NCBI GenBank assembly: GCA_942493075.1
Contig: OW818681.1
Location: 6,262,001-6,326,000, forward strand
Length of the DNA: 64,000 nucleotides
Origin: JBBQYD01 sp942493075
GTDB taxonomy: Bacteria > Verrucomicrobiota > Verrucomicrobiia > Limisphaerales > UBA8199
Direction: 5' to 3'
The notes beneath the pieces are model-generated. The model had not been told where the DNA came from. It searched no databases and saw only the letters and a program-made list of their open reading frames with translations. Positions 27,540 through 35,638 of the stretch are shown here, one piece after another (the first letter of the stretch is position 1; every line of letters begins with the position of its first letter). The position numbers were made by a program, and so were the translations under genes.

Positions 27540-27941
27540 TTATCTTCTGAACAGAAAAAAGACGATTGGCGCGGACACCAGGGAGCCGATCCCGCAAACA
27601 GCCAGGACCAACGGCAACCCCCATTGAGCTATGAAGTTCACCACTTCGGCCTCAGAAGGTTCCCTGGGATTTACGAAAAGTTCAACTCGGTCACCCGGTT
27701 TGATTTTCCAATTGGAGCTGCCGAAGCGGCTCTCAAATGTGGCATAAGCACCCGTTGTGGTTTGATAGCGGATTACTGGATGTTTGACTCCGCTGCCTGT
27801 TTCTTTGACCTCCACAACCTCGCCCGAGGCTTTTTGCCACTCAGCCAGCCGGGAGGCTTTCCTTCGGTAAAAGAAAAAAGCCAGTAATCCAAAGACCAGG
27901 CCCTCCGCCAACAAAAAACCGGCGATTAGTTGGTTTAGCAT
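27540..27941 (-). CDS. DUF3592 membrane protein
   Basis: A 133-residue protein with helices at both ends (LIAGFLLAEGLVFGLLAFFFY; WGLPLVLAVCGIGSLVSAPIVFFLF) around a beta domain (SGEVVEVKETGSGVKHPVIRYQ, FESRFGSSNWKIKPGDRVELF). This is the layout of DUF3592. Function is unknown in the family. It precedes (minus-wise) nothing on the same strand. Confidence 0.82.
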   Translation of the reverse strand: MLNQLIAGFLLAEGLVFGLLAFFFYRRKASRLAEWQKASGEVVEVKETGSGVKHPVIRYQTTTGAYATFESRFGSSNWKIKPGDRVELFVNPREPSEAEVVNFIAQWGLPLVLAVCGIGSLVSAPIVFFLFRR

Positions 27942-28511
27942 AGGAAAATTTATCTGATTGTGATTGCCCCTGATGCTGGTAGCAGCCTTTCACCTTTGCA
28001 AGTAATCACTATAGCAAACAAGAGGGGACAAGTCCTCGTTCTAATCTGCCACTTTCAGATGGCATTCGGCTTTCTCACGGGTGCTGCCATCCGATCGCAG
28101 GCATACTGACCGAACAGGAATCCGTACTGTTGGTAACCTCTAGCCCTAAAATAGAAAAGTTCCTGGTGGTTCTGGTTTGCGCCTTTGCGGCGCAAACCAG
28201 AACCACCAGGAATGACATTGAATGGAACGCGCGGTTTCCAACACTACGGAATTGCCACGCACATCGCCTGGTGTTTGGCCGTTTCTATCGCGAGGGAAGG
28301 CCTCAAAAGCACACGTGAGACGCTTTCGAATGCTGGAATCAGACTTCGTTAATAGGAGGCCTGTTGTCGCGAGTTCACGTTTTACGTTTTACGCATTACG
28401 GCTCCTCCCCGTCCCCTTCAATTCTTCATCGTCTCCCGGCGCGGGTTGTTATAGCTTGCTCCCAGGTTGAAGGTGCCGGCCTGGGTATCAACCAGGCTGG
28501 CAGCAAGCATC
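27942..28511. other. Gap upstream of marC holding the palindromic repeat
   Basis: No gene is seen between the DUF3592 gene and marC. The centre is the inverted repeat described separately. The last 150 bases before marC are simple and T-rich (28370-28440), without a clear promoter. Confidence 0.5.
28092..28250. repeat. Palindromic dispersed repeat (two head-to-head half units)
   Basis: The core is a perfect 24-bp inverted repeat, 28160-28183 with 28189-28212, around the five-base loop TTTGC. Outside it, each arm contains the same words in mirror image: TTACCAACAGTACGGATTCC on the left (read on the minus strand) and TTTCCAACACTACGGA on the right. A single half unit of the same family is at 37173-37270. 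It is non-coding and looks MITE- or REP-like. Confidence 0.75.
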
Positions 28512-29111
28512 ATGGCACTTTTTGTCAGTCTCTGGATTAAACTGTTTTTCGTCCTCACCCCGTTTTTCGGGTTGACGATGTTCTTGAGCTTTACGGAAGG
28601 GTATGCGGAGGCGCGCCGCCGGAAGCTGGCGTTGCACGTGACCGCCGCCGTGGCGGTTCTCTGCCTCCTTCTGTTCTTTGGCGGACAGCAGATCTTCAAC
28701 CTGTTCGGTATTACACTGGATTCGTTCCGGATCGGAGCCGGAGTGTTGCTGATGCTTTCAGCAATAGGGCTGGTGCAAGGCGGCGCCCAATCTAAAGGGG
28801 GTAAGGAAGGGGGAGACATCGCCGTCGTTCCCCTGGCTGTGCCCATCATTGTAGGGCCGGCTACGACGGGCACACTGTTGGTGTTGGGTGCGGAGTTAAC
28901 GGTCGTTTGGCATAAAGTCATCGGCTGCCTGGCGCTATTGACGGCTGTGATCTGCATTGGGGCAGTGCTGCTGGCCAGTTCAGCCATCAACCGTTGCGTC
29001 GGTGATCGCGGCATAACGATTCTCAGCAAGCTTACCGGCCTCGTGCTGGCAGCTTTGGCGGCACAGATGATCATGACCGGCGTGCACAGTTTTCTCGTGG
29101 TTCACCCTTGA
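28512..29111 (+). CDS. marC: MarC family integral membrane protein
   Basis: A 199-residue protein with about six helices, starting MALFVSLWIKLFFVLTPF. The MarC/UPF0056 signatures PFFGLTMFLSFTEGYAEARRR, PLAVPIIVGPATTGTLLVLG and IGCLALLTAVICIGAVLL are present. The family has no settled function; in Escherichia coli marC is not needed for drug resistance. The ATG at 28512 is preferred over an upstream TTG. Its last bases form the left copy of the 83-bp direct repeat. Confidence 0.9.
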   Translation: MALFVSLWIKLFFVLTPFFGLTMFLSFTEGYAEARRRKLALHVTAAVAVLCLLLFFGGQQIFNLFGITLDSFRIGAGVLLMLSAIGLVQGGAQSKGGKEGGDIAVVPLAVPIIVGPATTGTLLVLGAELTVVWHKVIGCLALLTAVICIGAVLLASSAINRCVGDRGITILSKLTGLVLAALAAQMIMTGVHSFLVVHP

Positions 29112-29172
29112 ATCAGCACGCATCCGAGGCCATCTGGAACGTCGTTATTCTCACGACGCGGGGACCGGTTGC
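29090..29172. repeat. Left copy of an 83-bp direct repeat (includes 3' end of marC)
   Basis: Positions 29090-29128 match 33251-33289 with two mismatches in 39 bases. After 32 poorly matching bases, the 12-mer GGGACCGGTTGC matches again at exactly the same offset (71 bases from the repeat start). The first 22 bases are the end of marC, and the rest is non-coding. Confidence 0.8.
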
Positions 29173-29373
29173 GTTCGAGACGCTGCCCTTTGCGATTCAC
29201 CGGATTAAGAGCCAATGAGGGATCACCAGTGTTGTCCCTTTTCCTGCTTGCGCTCTGCGTGGTCTTCGCTAAAAGTGACGGTGTAAATCGAAGAGCGCAG
29301 GTGATTCTCTTGCGTTTTTCGTTATCGTTCGCGCTGTTGATCAGCCATTTAACTTGTCGGTTGCCGTTCCGAA

Positions 29374-30090
29374 ATGATCATTCATAAACTGCTGCTCCGC
29401 TTTTTCACGCATCGTGACGATGCGCTCTTCTACCTCATGCAGGCGGAGGACGCGATACGCTGGCTGGAGCGGAACGGTGTTTCCATCGGACCCAATATCC
29501 GCGCTCTGGATCTGGGTTGCGGGCATGGTGTGTTTGGCCGCGAGCTATGGAAGCGGGGCTGCCAGGTCACTTTCGCCGACCAGGAGAACCACCTGTATCC
29601 CGAGCTGAAGGATTGTCCGTTCAAGAAAGTGGACATTGATAACGACGATCTGGGCTCTTTAGGAGAGTTCGACCTGGTGATTTGCTCGAATGTCTTTGAG
29701 CATTTGGCCAAGCCGGATAAGTTCCTGGACCAGTGCACTCGTCTGCTTGCAAAAGGCGGTCGTTTCTACCTCAGTTGGACCAACTGGCTATCTCCGTTTG
29801 GCGGGCATGACTACGCCCTCTTCCACTATTTCGGTCCGCGTTTTGGGCGATGGTTGAAATACAAGCTTACGGGAAAATGGAGCGATCACATACCGTATGT
29901 GAACCTGTATCCGACGTATATTGGTTCGACTATCGGGAAGCTGAAGAAGACGCCCACCGCAAAGATAGTGAAGATGGCCTCCCGTTATTATCCGGAGTTT
30001 TCATTCGTCCTTCACATTCCTCTTGCTCGCGAGGTCCTGGCCTGGAACTGCGCGCTGCTCATTACCAATCCTCAGAAGAACAAGGAATAG
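29374..30090 (+). CDS. Class I SAM-dependent methyltransferase
   Basis: A 238-residue protein. Motif I is RALDLGCGHGVFGREL, an acidic residue follows in VTFADQENHLY, and motif IV-like FDLVICSNVFEHLAKPDKF is of the type found in Methyltransf_11/23 proteins. The region after it (FYLSWTNWLSPFGGHDYALFHYF) resembles methyltransferases of O-antigen and polysaccharide loci. The substrate is unknown. It lies alone between the direct-repeat copies and opposite in strand to the large secreted protein; no promoter stands out. Confidence 0.85.
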   Translation: MIIHKLLLRFFTHRDDALFYLMQAEDAIRWLERNGVSIGPNIRALDLGCGHGVFGRELWKRGCQVTFADQENHLYPELKDCPFKKVDIDNDDLGSLGEFDLVICSNVFEHLAKPDKFLDQCTRLLAKGGRFYLSWTNWLSPFGGHDYALFHYFGPRFGRWLKYKLTGKWSDHIPYVNLYPTYIGSTIGKLKKTPTAKIVKMASRYYPEFSFVLHIPLAREVLAWNCALLITNPQKNKE

Positions 30091-30146
30091 CACAAACGGA
30101 ATAGCGATCTGGTTGAGCACTTAGTTACACCTCGGTTAGTTGGGAA

Positions 30147-30182
30147 GAAAAAACCGGCGAATCGACAATGCGACTCGCCGGC
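30147..30182 (-). terminator. Rho-independent terminator, minus strand
   Basis: On the minus strand GCCGGCGAGTCG-CATTGT-CGATTCGCCGG is followed by TTTTTTC. It sits 19 bases after the stop of the 952-residue secreted protein gene. Confidence 0.85.
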
Positions 30183-30200
30183 TGAGATCTCCAGGCGCTT

Positions 30201-33059
30201 TTACGGGGTGACGATGCGATAGAAGCGCTGAGGAAACTTCGCAGAATGCTGATCGCCGAATTCACAGCGCCCCTGATTGTCAGCAATTGCAGAGCCTATA
30301 TCCACCCAAGTGATCATGTCGGTGGAAGCTTGAACCCGATAGCGGAGCGAAGGCGTACCGGCGAATCGCATCCTAACACACTCCGTCTTTCCGGGGGATT
30401 GCACGGTGAGGCGTTTACTGGCGGCTGCAGTGTTTGTGCTCGTTGATTGAGCGATCTGCAACCCGGAGATGATCGCAAAGCCATCGGCTCCCGGGCGAAC
30501 AGTCAGGACCATGCTGCCGTCCGCCCGCACAGGCACGCCGGCGAAACGCACGTAATGCACGCCTTCCTGCCAGACAGGAATTCCAGTGGGATTCGTGTCC
30601 CTGCAGCTCCGGCTGCCAAAATCGGCTCCACCAGCGGTGAGTTGGTAGTTTCCGTCGTGTGAGTAAACGTAAAGATCGTAACGTCCTGCCGGAAGATTTG
30701 ACACGGTGACCGTAGCGATACCACTGAAGGGATAAATGTATTCGCGATACATTGGGTCAAGAGATCCGGTGCTCCAGGCGCCAGGTGCATTGTCCACACT
30801 CATGACGATCTGGCTAGCCGTCCCGCCGGCCAGTGTTAGATTCGTTAACACGCCAGAAGTCCGCCATCCGCCCGCTTCATCCCGGGTGTAGTAATTCCAG
30901 AAATCGCTTGTTTTTCCAACAGCCGCAGCACCTTGCTTTGAGCTCGGGCCCGCGCCTGAGCCGAAATCCACATCGAGCAGGAATGGGGCAGGCGCCGGAG
31001 CATCTCCCGTCCGCACCAATTGCATGCCAGAAATGACGGCGTACCCGTCGAGGCCTGGCAGCACAGTCAATGTGACTGCTTCGCCTGCCTGAACGACCAC
31101 TTTGCCAAAGCGCACATACTGGCGGCTTTCCTGCCATACGGGGGACCCGTTCCGGGCGCTATCCCGGCAAGTCCTGGTTCCCAAATCGGCGACACCCACC
31201 TTCACGCCATAGTTGCCATCGTGTGAGTAAACGTAGATATCATATTCGCCAGAAGCGAGGTTGGTGATGGAGAGCGTGCCAAGCCCCTGGAAAGGATAGA
31301 GGTAACTGAGATACATTTGGTCGAAAGAACCGTTACCCCAGGAACCTGGAAGATTGGTCACAATCAGGCCGGTCAATGTCGCAGTCCCATCGGCCAGCTT
31401 CAGATTTGTGAGCGCGCCCAAGGTTCGCCATTCTCCGGATTCGCCATCCCGATTGTAGAAATTCCAGACGTCGTTTGCGCTCTGGCCCACGGCAGCCGGC
31501 CCGGTCTTTCTCGCGCTCTCACTCTGACCAAGATCAATGTTGATCAAATTACCGGGTGCCTCTTGGACCACGACGACAATGGCGTCGCCACTGAGAGTGG
31601 ATCCAGTGCTGTTCGTTACCTTAACAGCGTAGGCGCCGGCTTGATTCAATTGGATTCCGGAGATCGAATAAAGGGCATTTGTTGCGCCGGGAATTTCGAT
31701 TCCATTCAACAGCCACTGATAGGCCAAAGGTCCAGAGCCAAGAGCCCCTACGGACAGGACTGCATTGGAGCCAGCAAAAACAGTCTGGCTTTGGGGTTGT
31801 TCAACGATTGCCGGGGAGGTATTCGACACAACTCCAGCACTCGGTGCGATCTGCAACCCGGAAATGATCGCAAAGCCATCGGCTCCCGGGCGAACAGTCA
31901 GGACCATACTACCGTCCGCCCGCACAGGCACGCCGGCGAAACGCACATACTGCACGCCTTCCTGCCAAACAGGAGTTCCAGTGGGATTCGTGTCCCGGCA
32001 GCTCCGGCTGCCAAAATCGGTTCCACCAGCGGCGAGTTGATAGTTCCCGTCGTGCGAGTAGACGTATAGATCGTACCGTCCTGCCGGAAGATTTGACACG
32101 GTGACCGTAGCGATACCACTGAAGGGATAAATGTAATCCTTATACATGGAATCCGCAGACGCGGTTCCCCACGCTCCCGGCGCATTGGACACGCTCAGGG
32201 CGATCTGGCTAGCCGTCCCGCCGGCCAGTGTTAGATTCGATAACACGCCAGAAGTCCGCCATCCTCCCGCTTCATCCCGGGTGTAGTAATTCCAGAAATC
32301 ACCCGCTTGGCCTACAACGGCGGCGCCTTGCTGTGCACTTGGTCCCGCACCAGCGCCAAAATCCACGTCGAGCAGTAATGGGGTTGGGGATGGGGCATCA
32401 CCCGTGCGGACCAGTTGCATGCCAGAGATCACGGCGTAACCATCGAGGCCTGGCAGTACGGTCAAGGTGACCGCTTCACCTGCCTGGACAATTACTTTGC
32501 TAAAGAGCACATAATGCCGACCTTCCTGCCATACGGGCGTCCCCTCCCTGGCGTTATCCCGGCAAGTCCTGGTTCCCAAATCGGCGACACCCACCTTGAG
32601 GCGATAATTGCCGTCATGGGAGTAAACGTAGATGTCATATTCGCCAGAGGCCAGGTTGGTGACCGAAAGCGTGCCCAGGCCTTCGAAAGGATAGAGGTAA
32701 CCGAGATACATCTCGTCAGAAGAACCGTTACCCCAGGAACCTGGAAGATTGGTCACAATCAGGCCGGTCAATGTTGCAGTTCCATCGGCCAGCTTCAGAT
32801 TTGTGAGCGCGCCCAAGGTTCGCCATTCTCCGGCTTCACCATCCCGGTTGTAGAAATTCCAGAGATCGTTTGTGGTCTGGCCCACGGCGGCGGGTCCAAA
32901 ATTCCTCTGACTTTCACTCTGCCCAAAGTCGATGTTCAGTAGAGTCGCGCCTTGCAGCGTGTGGGAACCGAGAAACAAGGTTAAAAACAACAAAGCGGCG
33001 GCGACATTGCATCTGAAATGAAACGCATTAGCGCATCCAGTAGTTACAGTGACATTCAT
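30201..33059 (-). CDS. Large secreted protein with duplicated carbohydrate-binding-like modules and Ig-like domain
   Basis: A 952-residue protein from the ATG at 33059; the frame runs on to 33284, but the signal (VAAALLFLTLFLGSHTLQG) fits this start. Order: module A1 (LLNIDFGQSES), module B1 (LLDVDFGAGAGP), an Ig-like domain (QPQSQTVFAGSNAVLSVGAL), then A2 and B2, and a C-terminal tail (RYRVQASTDMITWVDIG) shared by secreted proteins here. A and B are about 180 residues each and share the core YDIYVYSHDGNY or YDLYVYSHDGNYQL. They look like malectin-type ligand-binding beta-sandwiches, which is inference. A1-B1 and A2-B2 are nearly identical in DNA 1,394 bp apart, so the duplication is recent. 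The ligand is unknown. Confidence 0.85.
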   Translation of the reverse strand: MNVTVTTGCANAFHFRCNVAAALLFLTLFLGSHTLQGATLLNIDFGQSESQRNFGPAAVGQTTNDLWNFYNRDGEAGEWRTLGALTNLKLADGTATLTGLIVTNLPGSWGNGSSDEMYLGYLYPFEGLGTLSVTNLASGEYDIYVYSHDGNYRLKVGVADLGTRTCRDNAREGTPVWQEGRHYVLFSKVIVQAGEAVTLTVLPGLDGYAVISGMQLVRTGDAPSPTPLLLDVDFGAGAGPSAQQGAAVVGQAGDFWNYYTRDEAGGWRTSGVLSNLTLAGGTASQIALSVSNAPGAWGTASADSMYKDYIYPFSGIATVTVSNLPAGRYDLYVYSHDGNYQLAAGGTDFGSRSCRDTNPTGTPVWQEGVQYVRFAGVPVRADGSMVLTVRPGADGFAIISGLQIAPSAGVVSNTSPAIVEQPQSQTVFAGSNAVLSVGALGSGPLAYQWLLNGIEIPGATNALYSISGIQLNQAGAYAVKVTNSTGSTLSGDAIVVVVQEAPGNLINIDLGQSESARKTGPAAVGQSANDVWNFYNRDGESGEWRTLGALTNLKLADGTATLTGLIVTNLPGSWGNGSFDQMYLSYLYPFQGLGTLSITNLASGEYDIYVYSHDGNYGVKVGVADLGTRTCRDSARNGSPVWQESRQYVRFGKVVVQAGEAVTLTVLPGLDGYAVISGMQLVRTGDAPAPAPFLLDVDFGSGAGPSSKQGAAAVGKTSDFWNYYTRDEAGGWRTSGVLTNLTLAGGTASQIVMSVDNAPGAWSTGSLDPMYREYIYPFSGIATVTVSNLPAGRYDLYVYSHDGNYQLTAGGADFGSRSCRDTNPTGIPVWQEGVHYVRFAGVPVRADGSMVLTVRPGADGFAIISGLQIAQSTSTNTAAASKRLTVQSPGKTECVRMRFAGTPSLRYRVQASTDMITWVDIGSAIADNQGRCEFGDQHSAKFPQRFYRIVTP

Positions 33060-33362
33060 AATCTGCCTTTCCGTCAGGGGAGATTCCTGAAGATAGTTTG
33101 CCAACCAATTCAGTATCGGCAAGTGGAATTCCGTGTGTTTACGATCCGTGCCGGTTCGCGCCAAGGAACTGGTTGCCGGACTGGACCTTGCCTGAACCAA
33201 CTGACATTTCATAACCTCCCGCCTTTCCCCTGCCAATAGGAGGACCGTGCTTTTCTCGTGGTTCACCCTTGAATCAGCGCGCATCCGGGGTTAAAAAGAT
33301 CAACATTCGTGTGGACAGGTTGGGACCGGTTGCTAACATCGGAGATTGAACTCGGAAGCAAA
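33060..33362. other. Gap between the large secreted protein and the P-II gene
   Basis: Divergent intergenic region of about 300 bases. Apart from the right direct-repeat copy I see no gene. It must hold promoters for both neighbours. A sigma-54-like element was considered and rejected. Confidence 0.4.
33251..33333. repeat. Right copy of the 83-bp direct repeat, upstream of the P-II gene
   Basis: It repeats the end of marC and the bases after it (29090-29172). Here it is non-coding and lies 30 bases before the P-II start codon, so it covers the probable promoter or leader of that gene. Confidence 0.8.
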
Positions 33363-33701
33363 ATGAAAAAGATCGAAGCCATTATTAAACCGTTCAAGTT
33401 GGAAGATGTGAAGGATGCGCTTTCCGCTCTTGGAGTGGAGGGTATGACCGTGTCAGAAGTGAAGGGCTTCGGGCGTCAGAAAGGCCATACCGAGATTTAT
33501 CGTGGCAGCGAGTACACCGTCGATTTTTTGCCTAAGATTAAGATCGAAGTGGTGCTGGCCGATTCCATGGTCGCCAACGCTGTGGATGCGGTGGTTAAAG
33601 CGGCCAAAACCGGCAAAATTGGCGATGGCAAGGTGTTTGTGAGCAACATAGAAAACGCCATTCGCATCCGCACCGAGGAGACCGGCGAACAAGCGGTCTA
33701 A
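33363..33701 (+). CDS. glnB: P-II nitrogen regulatory protein
   Basis: A 112-residue protein, standard length, starting MKKIEAIIKPFKLEDVKDAL. The T-loop carries the modifiable Tyr51 (IYRGSEYTVDFLPK). The B-loop is KTGKIGDGKVFV, and the C-loop is IRIRTEETGEQAV. It senses glutamine/2-oxoglutarate and ATP/ADP and controls glutamine synthetase adenylylation or ammonium uptake. There is no amtB beside it, and the gene stands before glnA with a terminator between, so glnB is written rather than glnK. That choice is a guess. Confidence 0.95.
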   Translation: MKKIEAIIKPFKLEDVKDALSALGVEGMTVSEVKGFGRQKGHTEIYRGSEYTVDFLPKIKIEVVLADSMVANAVDAVVKAAKTGKIGDGKVFVSNIENAIRIRTEETGEQAV

Positions 33702-33716
33702 TGCCTGATTTTGAGT

Positions 33717-33748
33717 GTCCCCCGCCCTGGTGGGCGGGGGACTTTTTT
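33717..33748 (+). terminator. Rho-independent terminator after the P-II gene
   Basis: GTCCCCCGCCC-TGGT-GGGCGGGGGAC is a perfect 11-bp stem followed by TTTTTT. It separates the P-II and glnA transcripts. Confidence 0.93.
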
Positions 33749-33793
33749 GTCTCTTGAAATAGTAAGTTATACAACCGTAAAACCATCAGTTCC

Positions 33794-35206
33794 ATGAGCA
33801 CACCCAAGAGCGTCATAGAAATGGCCCGCAAGAGCGGCGCCAAAATGGTCGACATCAAATTTGTCGATACCTTCGGCACGTGGCAGCATTTTACATGTCC
33901 TATAAGGGAGCTGGTCGAGGAGGTCTTCTCTGAAGGCTTCGGCTTTGATGGCTCGAGCATCCGTGGCTGGAAGAGCATTGAGGCTTCCGACATGCTGGCC
34001 CTGCCCGATCCTGACACCGCATTCATGGATCCGTTCTGCGCGGAGCCGACGCTCAGCTTGAACTCGACCATTGCGGAAACCGATACCCGGGAGCCTTACA
34101 CACGCGACCCGCGCGCGATCGGCCAAAAAGCCGAGAAATACCTGGCTAGCACCGGGCTCGCTGATTCGGCGTTTTTCGGGCCTGAAGCCGAATTTTTCAT
34201 CTTCGATAACGTTCAATATGACTCAAAACCCAACGGCTCCTTCTACACCGTCGATTCTGATGAAGCCGTCTGGAACACGGGTCGCGAGGAACTCCCCAAT
34301 CTGGGCTACAAGATCCGCCACAAAGAAGGTTATTTCCCGGTAGCACCGTCCGATCAGCAGCAGGATATCCGCACGGAAATGTGCCTGGTGATGGAGCAAC
34401 TCGGGCTTAAGATCGAGCGCCAACACCATGAAGTGGCCACAGCCGGCCAAGCCGAGATCGACTATCGTTTTGACACGCTGGTCCGCGCCGCCGACGCGAT
34501 GATGGTGTTTAAGTATGTCGTGAAGAACGTTGCCAAACGGCACGGGAAGACGGCCTGCTTCATGCCCAAGCCGCTTTTCGGAGATAACGGTTCGGGGATG
34601 CACACCCATATTTCTCTCTGGAAGAAGGGCAAGCCGCTCTTCTCAGGCAATGAGTACGCCGGGCTTTCGCCCATGGCTCTCTATTTCATCGGCGGTTTGC
34701 TTAAGCACGCCAAAGCACTCTGCGCCATTTGTAACCCGACCACGAACAGTTACAAACGCCTGGTGCCCGGCTATGAAGCCCCTGTTAACCTGGCCTACTC
34801 CGGACGCAACCGCTCCGCGGCAATCCGCATCCCGATGTATAGCGACAGCCCGAAGGCCAAGCGCATCGAGTATCGTCCGCCCGATCCGGCTGCCAACCCT
34901 TACCTCGCCTTCTCCGCGCTGCTCATGGCCGGTTTGGATGGAGTGCTCAACAAGATCGATCCAGGCGAACCGCTGGACAAAAACATCTACGAGTTGCCCC
35001 CTGAGGAGCTCAAGAAGGTCCCGAACGTAGCTGGCAGCTTGGGCGAAGCTCTCGATTCTTTGGAAAAGGACCACGAATTCCTGCTCAAGGGCGACGTGTT
35101 TACCCGCGATTTTCTGGACATGTGGGTGGCCATTAAACGCAAAGAAAACGACGCGCTGCGCCTCCGGCCGCATCCGTACGAATTCTTCCTTTATTACGAC
35201 GTGTAG
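33794..35206 (+). CDS. glnA: Glutamine synthetase type I
   Basis: A 470-residue protein, the length of GSI. Hallmarks: FGFDGSSIRGW, the metal-binding FGPEAEFFIFD, GQAEIDYRFDTL, NGSGMHTHISLWK, KRLVPGYEAPVNLAYSGRNRSAAIRIP, and the adenylylation region DKNIYELPPEE with its Tyr. Makes glutamine from glutamate and ammonia. The Tyr suggests control by adenylylation, consistent with P-II next door. No glnE or glnD is in the window. Confidence 0.97.
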   Translation: MSTPKSVIEMARKSGAKMVDIKFVDTFGTWQHFTCPIRELVEEVFSEGFGFDGSSIRGWKSIEASDMLALPDPDTAFMDPFCAEPTLSLNSTIAETDTREPYTRDPRAIGQKAEKYLASTGLADSAFFGPEAEFFIFDNVQYDSKPNGSFYTVDSDEAVWNTGREELPNLGYKIRHKEGYFPVAPSDQQQDIRTEMCLVMEQLGLKIERQHHEVATAGQAEIDYRFDTLVRAADAMMVFKYVVKNVAKRHGKTACFMPKPLFGDNGSGMHTHISLWKKGKPLFSGNEYAGLSPMALYFIGGLLKHAKALCAICNPTTNSYKRLVPGYEAPVNLAYSGRNRSAAIRIPMYSDSPKAKRIEYRPPDPAANPYLAFSALLMAGLDGVLNKIDPGEPLDKNIYELPPEELKKVPNVAGSLGEALDSLEKDHEFLLKGDVFTRDFLDMWVAIKRKENDALRLRPHPYEFFLYYDV

Positions 35207-35219
35207 AAAGCGTCAAAAG

Positions 35220-35249
35220 CGCGCCGCCCGGAGAGGACCGGGTGGCGCG
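35220..35249 (+). terminator. Hairpin after glnA
   Basis: A 12-bp stem (CGCGCCGCCCGG with CCGGGTGGCGCG, one G-T pair) around a six-base loop, 14 bases after the glnA stop. It is followed by TTAAAG rather than a U-tract, so it may protect the 3' end more than terminate. Confidence 0.55.
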
Positions 35250-35302
35250 TTAAAGAACCGTAAGTCATTCAAAAAACCTTGATTTTATTGGGTGAAATAC
35301 AC

Positions 35303-35322
35303 TGTGAATAACTCGTGAATAA
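35303..35322. promoter_or_regulatory. Two DnaA-box-like sites in an AT-rich stretch upstream of dnaA
   Basis: TGTGAATAA (35303-35311) is the exact complement of TTATTCACA, a consensus DnaA box. CGTGAATAA (35314-35322) is one base off, and a third near-match AGTGAATAA lies at 35599-35607. The surrounding stretch 35270-35335 is AT-rich for this genome. Such sites serve dnaA autoregulation, and an origin is possible though the cluster is small. Confidence 0.5.
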
Positions 35323-35472
35323 GAGTTAATATGTTGTCCTCGCCTGATCAGGGGGCTTACCCTACAACCTTTGCGCGTGCGATGAAACCCATCGTGCTGT
35401 GTCACTGCTCCCGGCCAAAGGGTCCTGAGCCAATGCGTCTTTACTTTTTTAAATTGCTAGTGGTGAGAGGTT

Positions 35473-35478
35473 TATAAT
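35473..35478 (+). promoter_or_regulatory. TATAAT -10-like hexamer upstream of dnaA
   Basis: A perfect TATAAT lies 160 bases before the dnaA ATG, but no good -35 is at the expected distance, and the hexamer overlaps the ATG of the small ORF. If active it gives dnaA a long leader. Confidence 0.3.
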
Positions 35479-35617
35479 GACTTTTGAGAGCCGGAAAAGA
35501 ATCAGTCTCGTCGTCGGGCGCTTCGCAGCGTCAACCGGCCTCCGTTCGCGTGATCTTCAGCGTTTGTTACAGCAGAGTCACGATGTCGAAAGCGGGTTAG
35601 TGAATAAAACTGCCTGA
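35477..35617 (+). CDS. Small ORF (46 residues) upstream of dnaA
   Basis: ATG at 35477 with a GAGAGG ribosome site seven bases before it, a better one than dnaA itself has. The product, MTFESRKRISLVVGRFAAST and on, is basic and likely helical. It stops at TGA 35615-35617, 21 bases before dnaA, so translational coupling or a leader-peptide role is possible. It does not resemble ribosomal protein L34, whose gene often sits by dnaA. Unrecognised; it may be chance. Confidence 0.35.
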   Translation: MTFESRKRISLVVGRFAASTGLRSRDLQRLLQQSHDVESGLVNKTA

Positions 35618-35638
35618 AATTGGGCATTACAACGTTAT

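Noticed and set aside
31317..32069. 250-codon plus-strand frame inside the large secreted protein
   Set aside because: It is a shadow of the minus-strand gene; its content mirrors the repeated modules and shows no own motifs.
30201..33059. CRISPR-like or transposon repeats
   Set aside because: The repeats are more than 1 kb, in one reading frame and separated by an Ig-like domain, so they are duplicated protein modules.
33322..33333. Sigma-54-like promoter (GG and GC elements) before the P-II gene
   Set aside because: The GG and GC are separated by 8 bases instead of the required 10. The sequence is also part of the duplicated repeat.
35477..35617. Ribosomal protein L34 (rpmH) upstream of dnaA
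   Set aside because: The small product lacks the KRTYQPS start and the basic L34 pattern.
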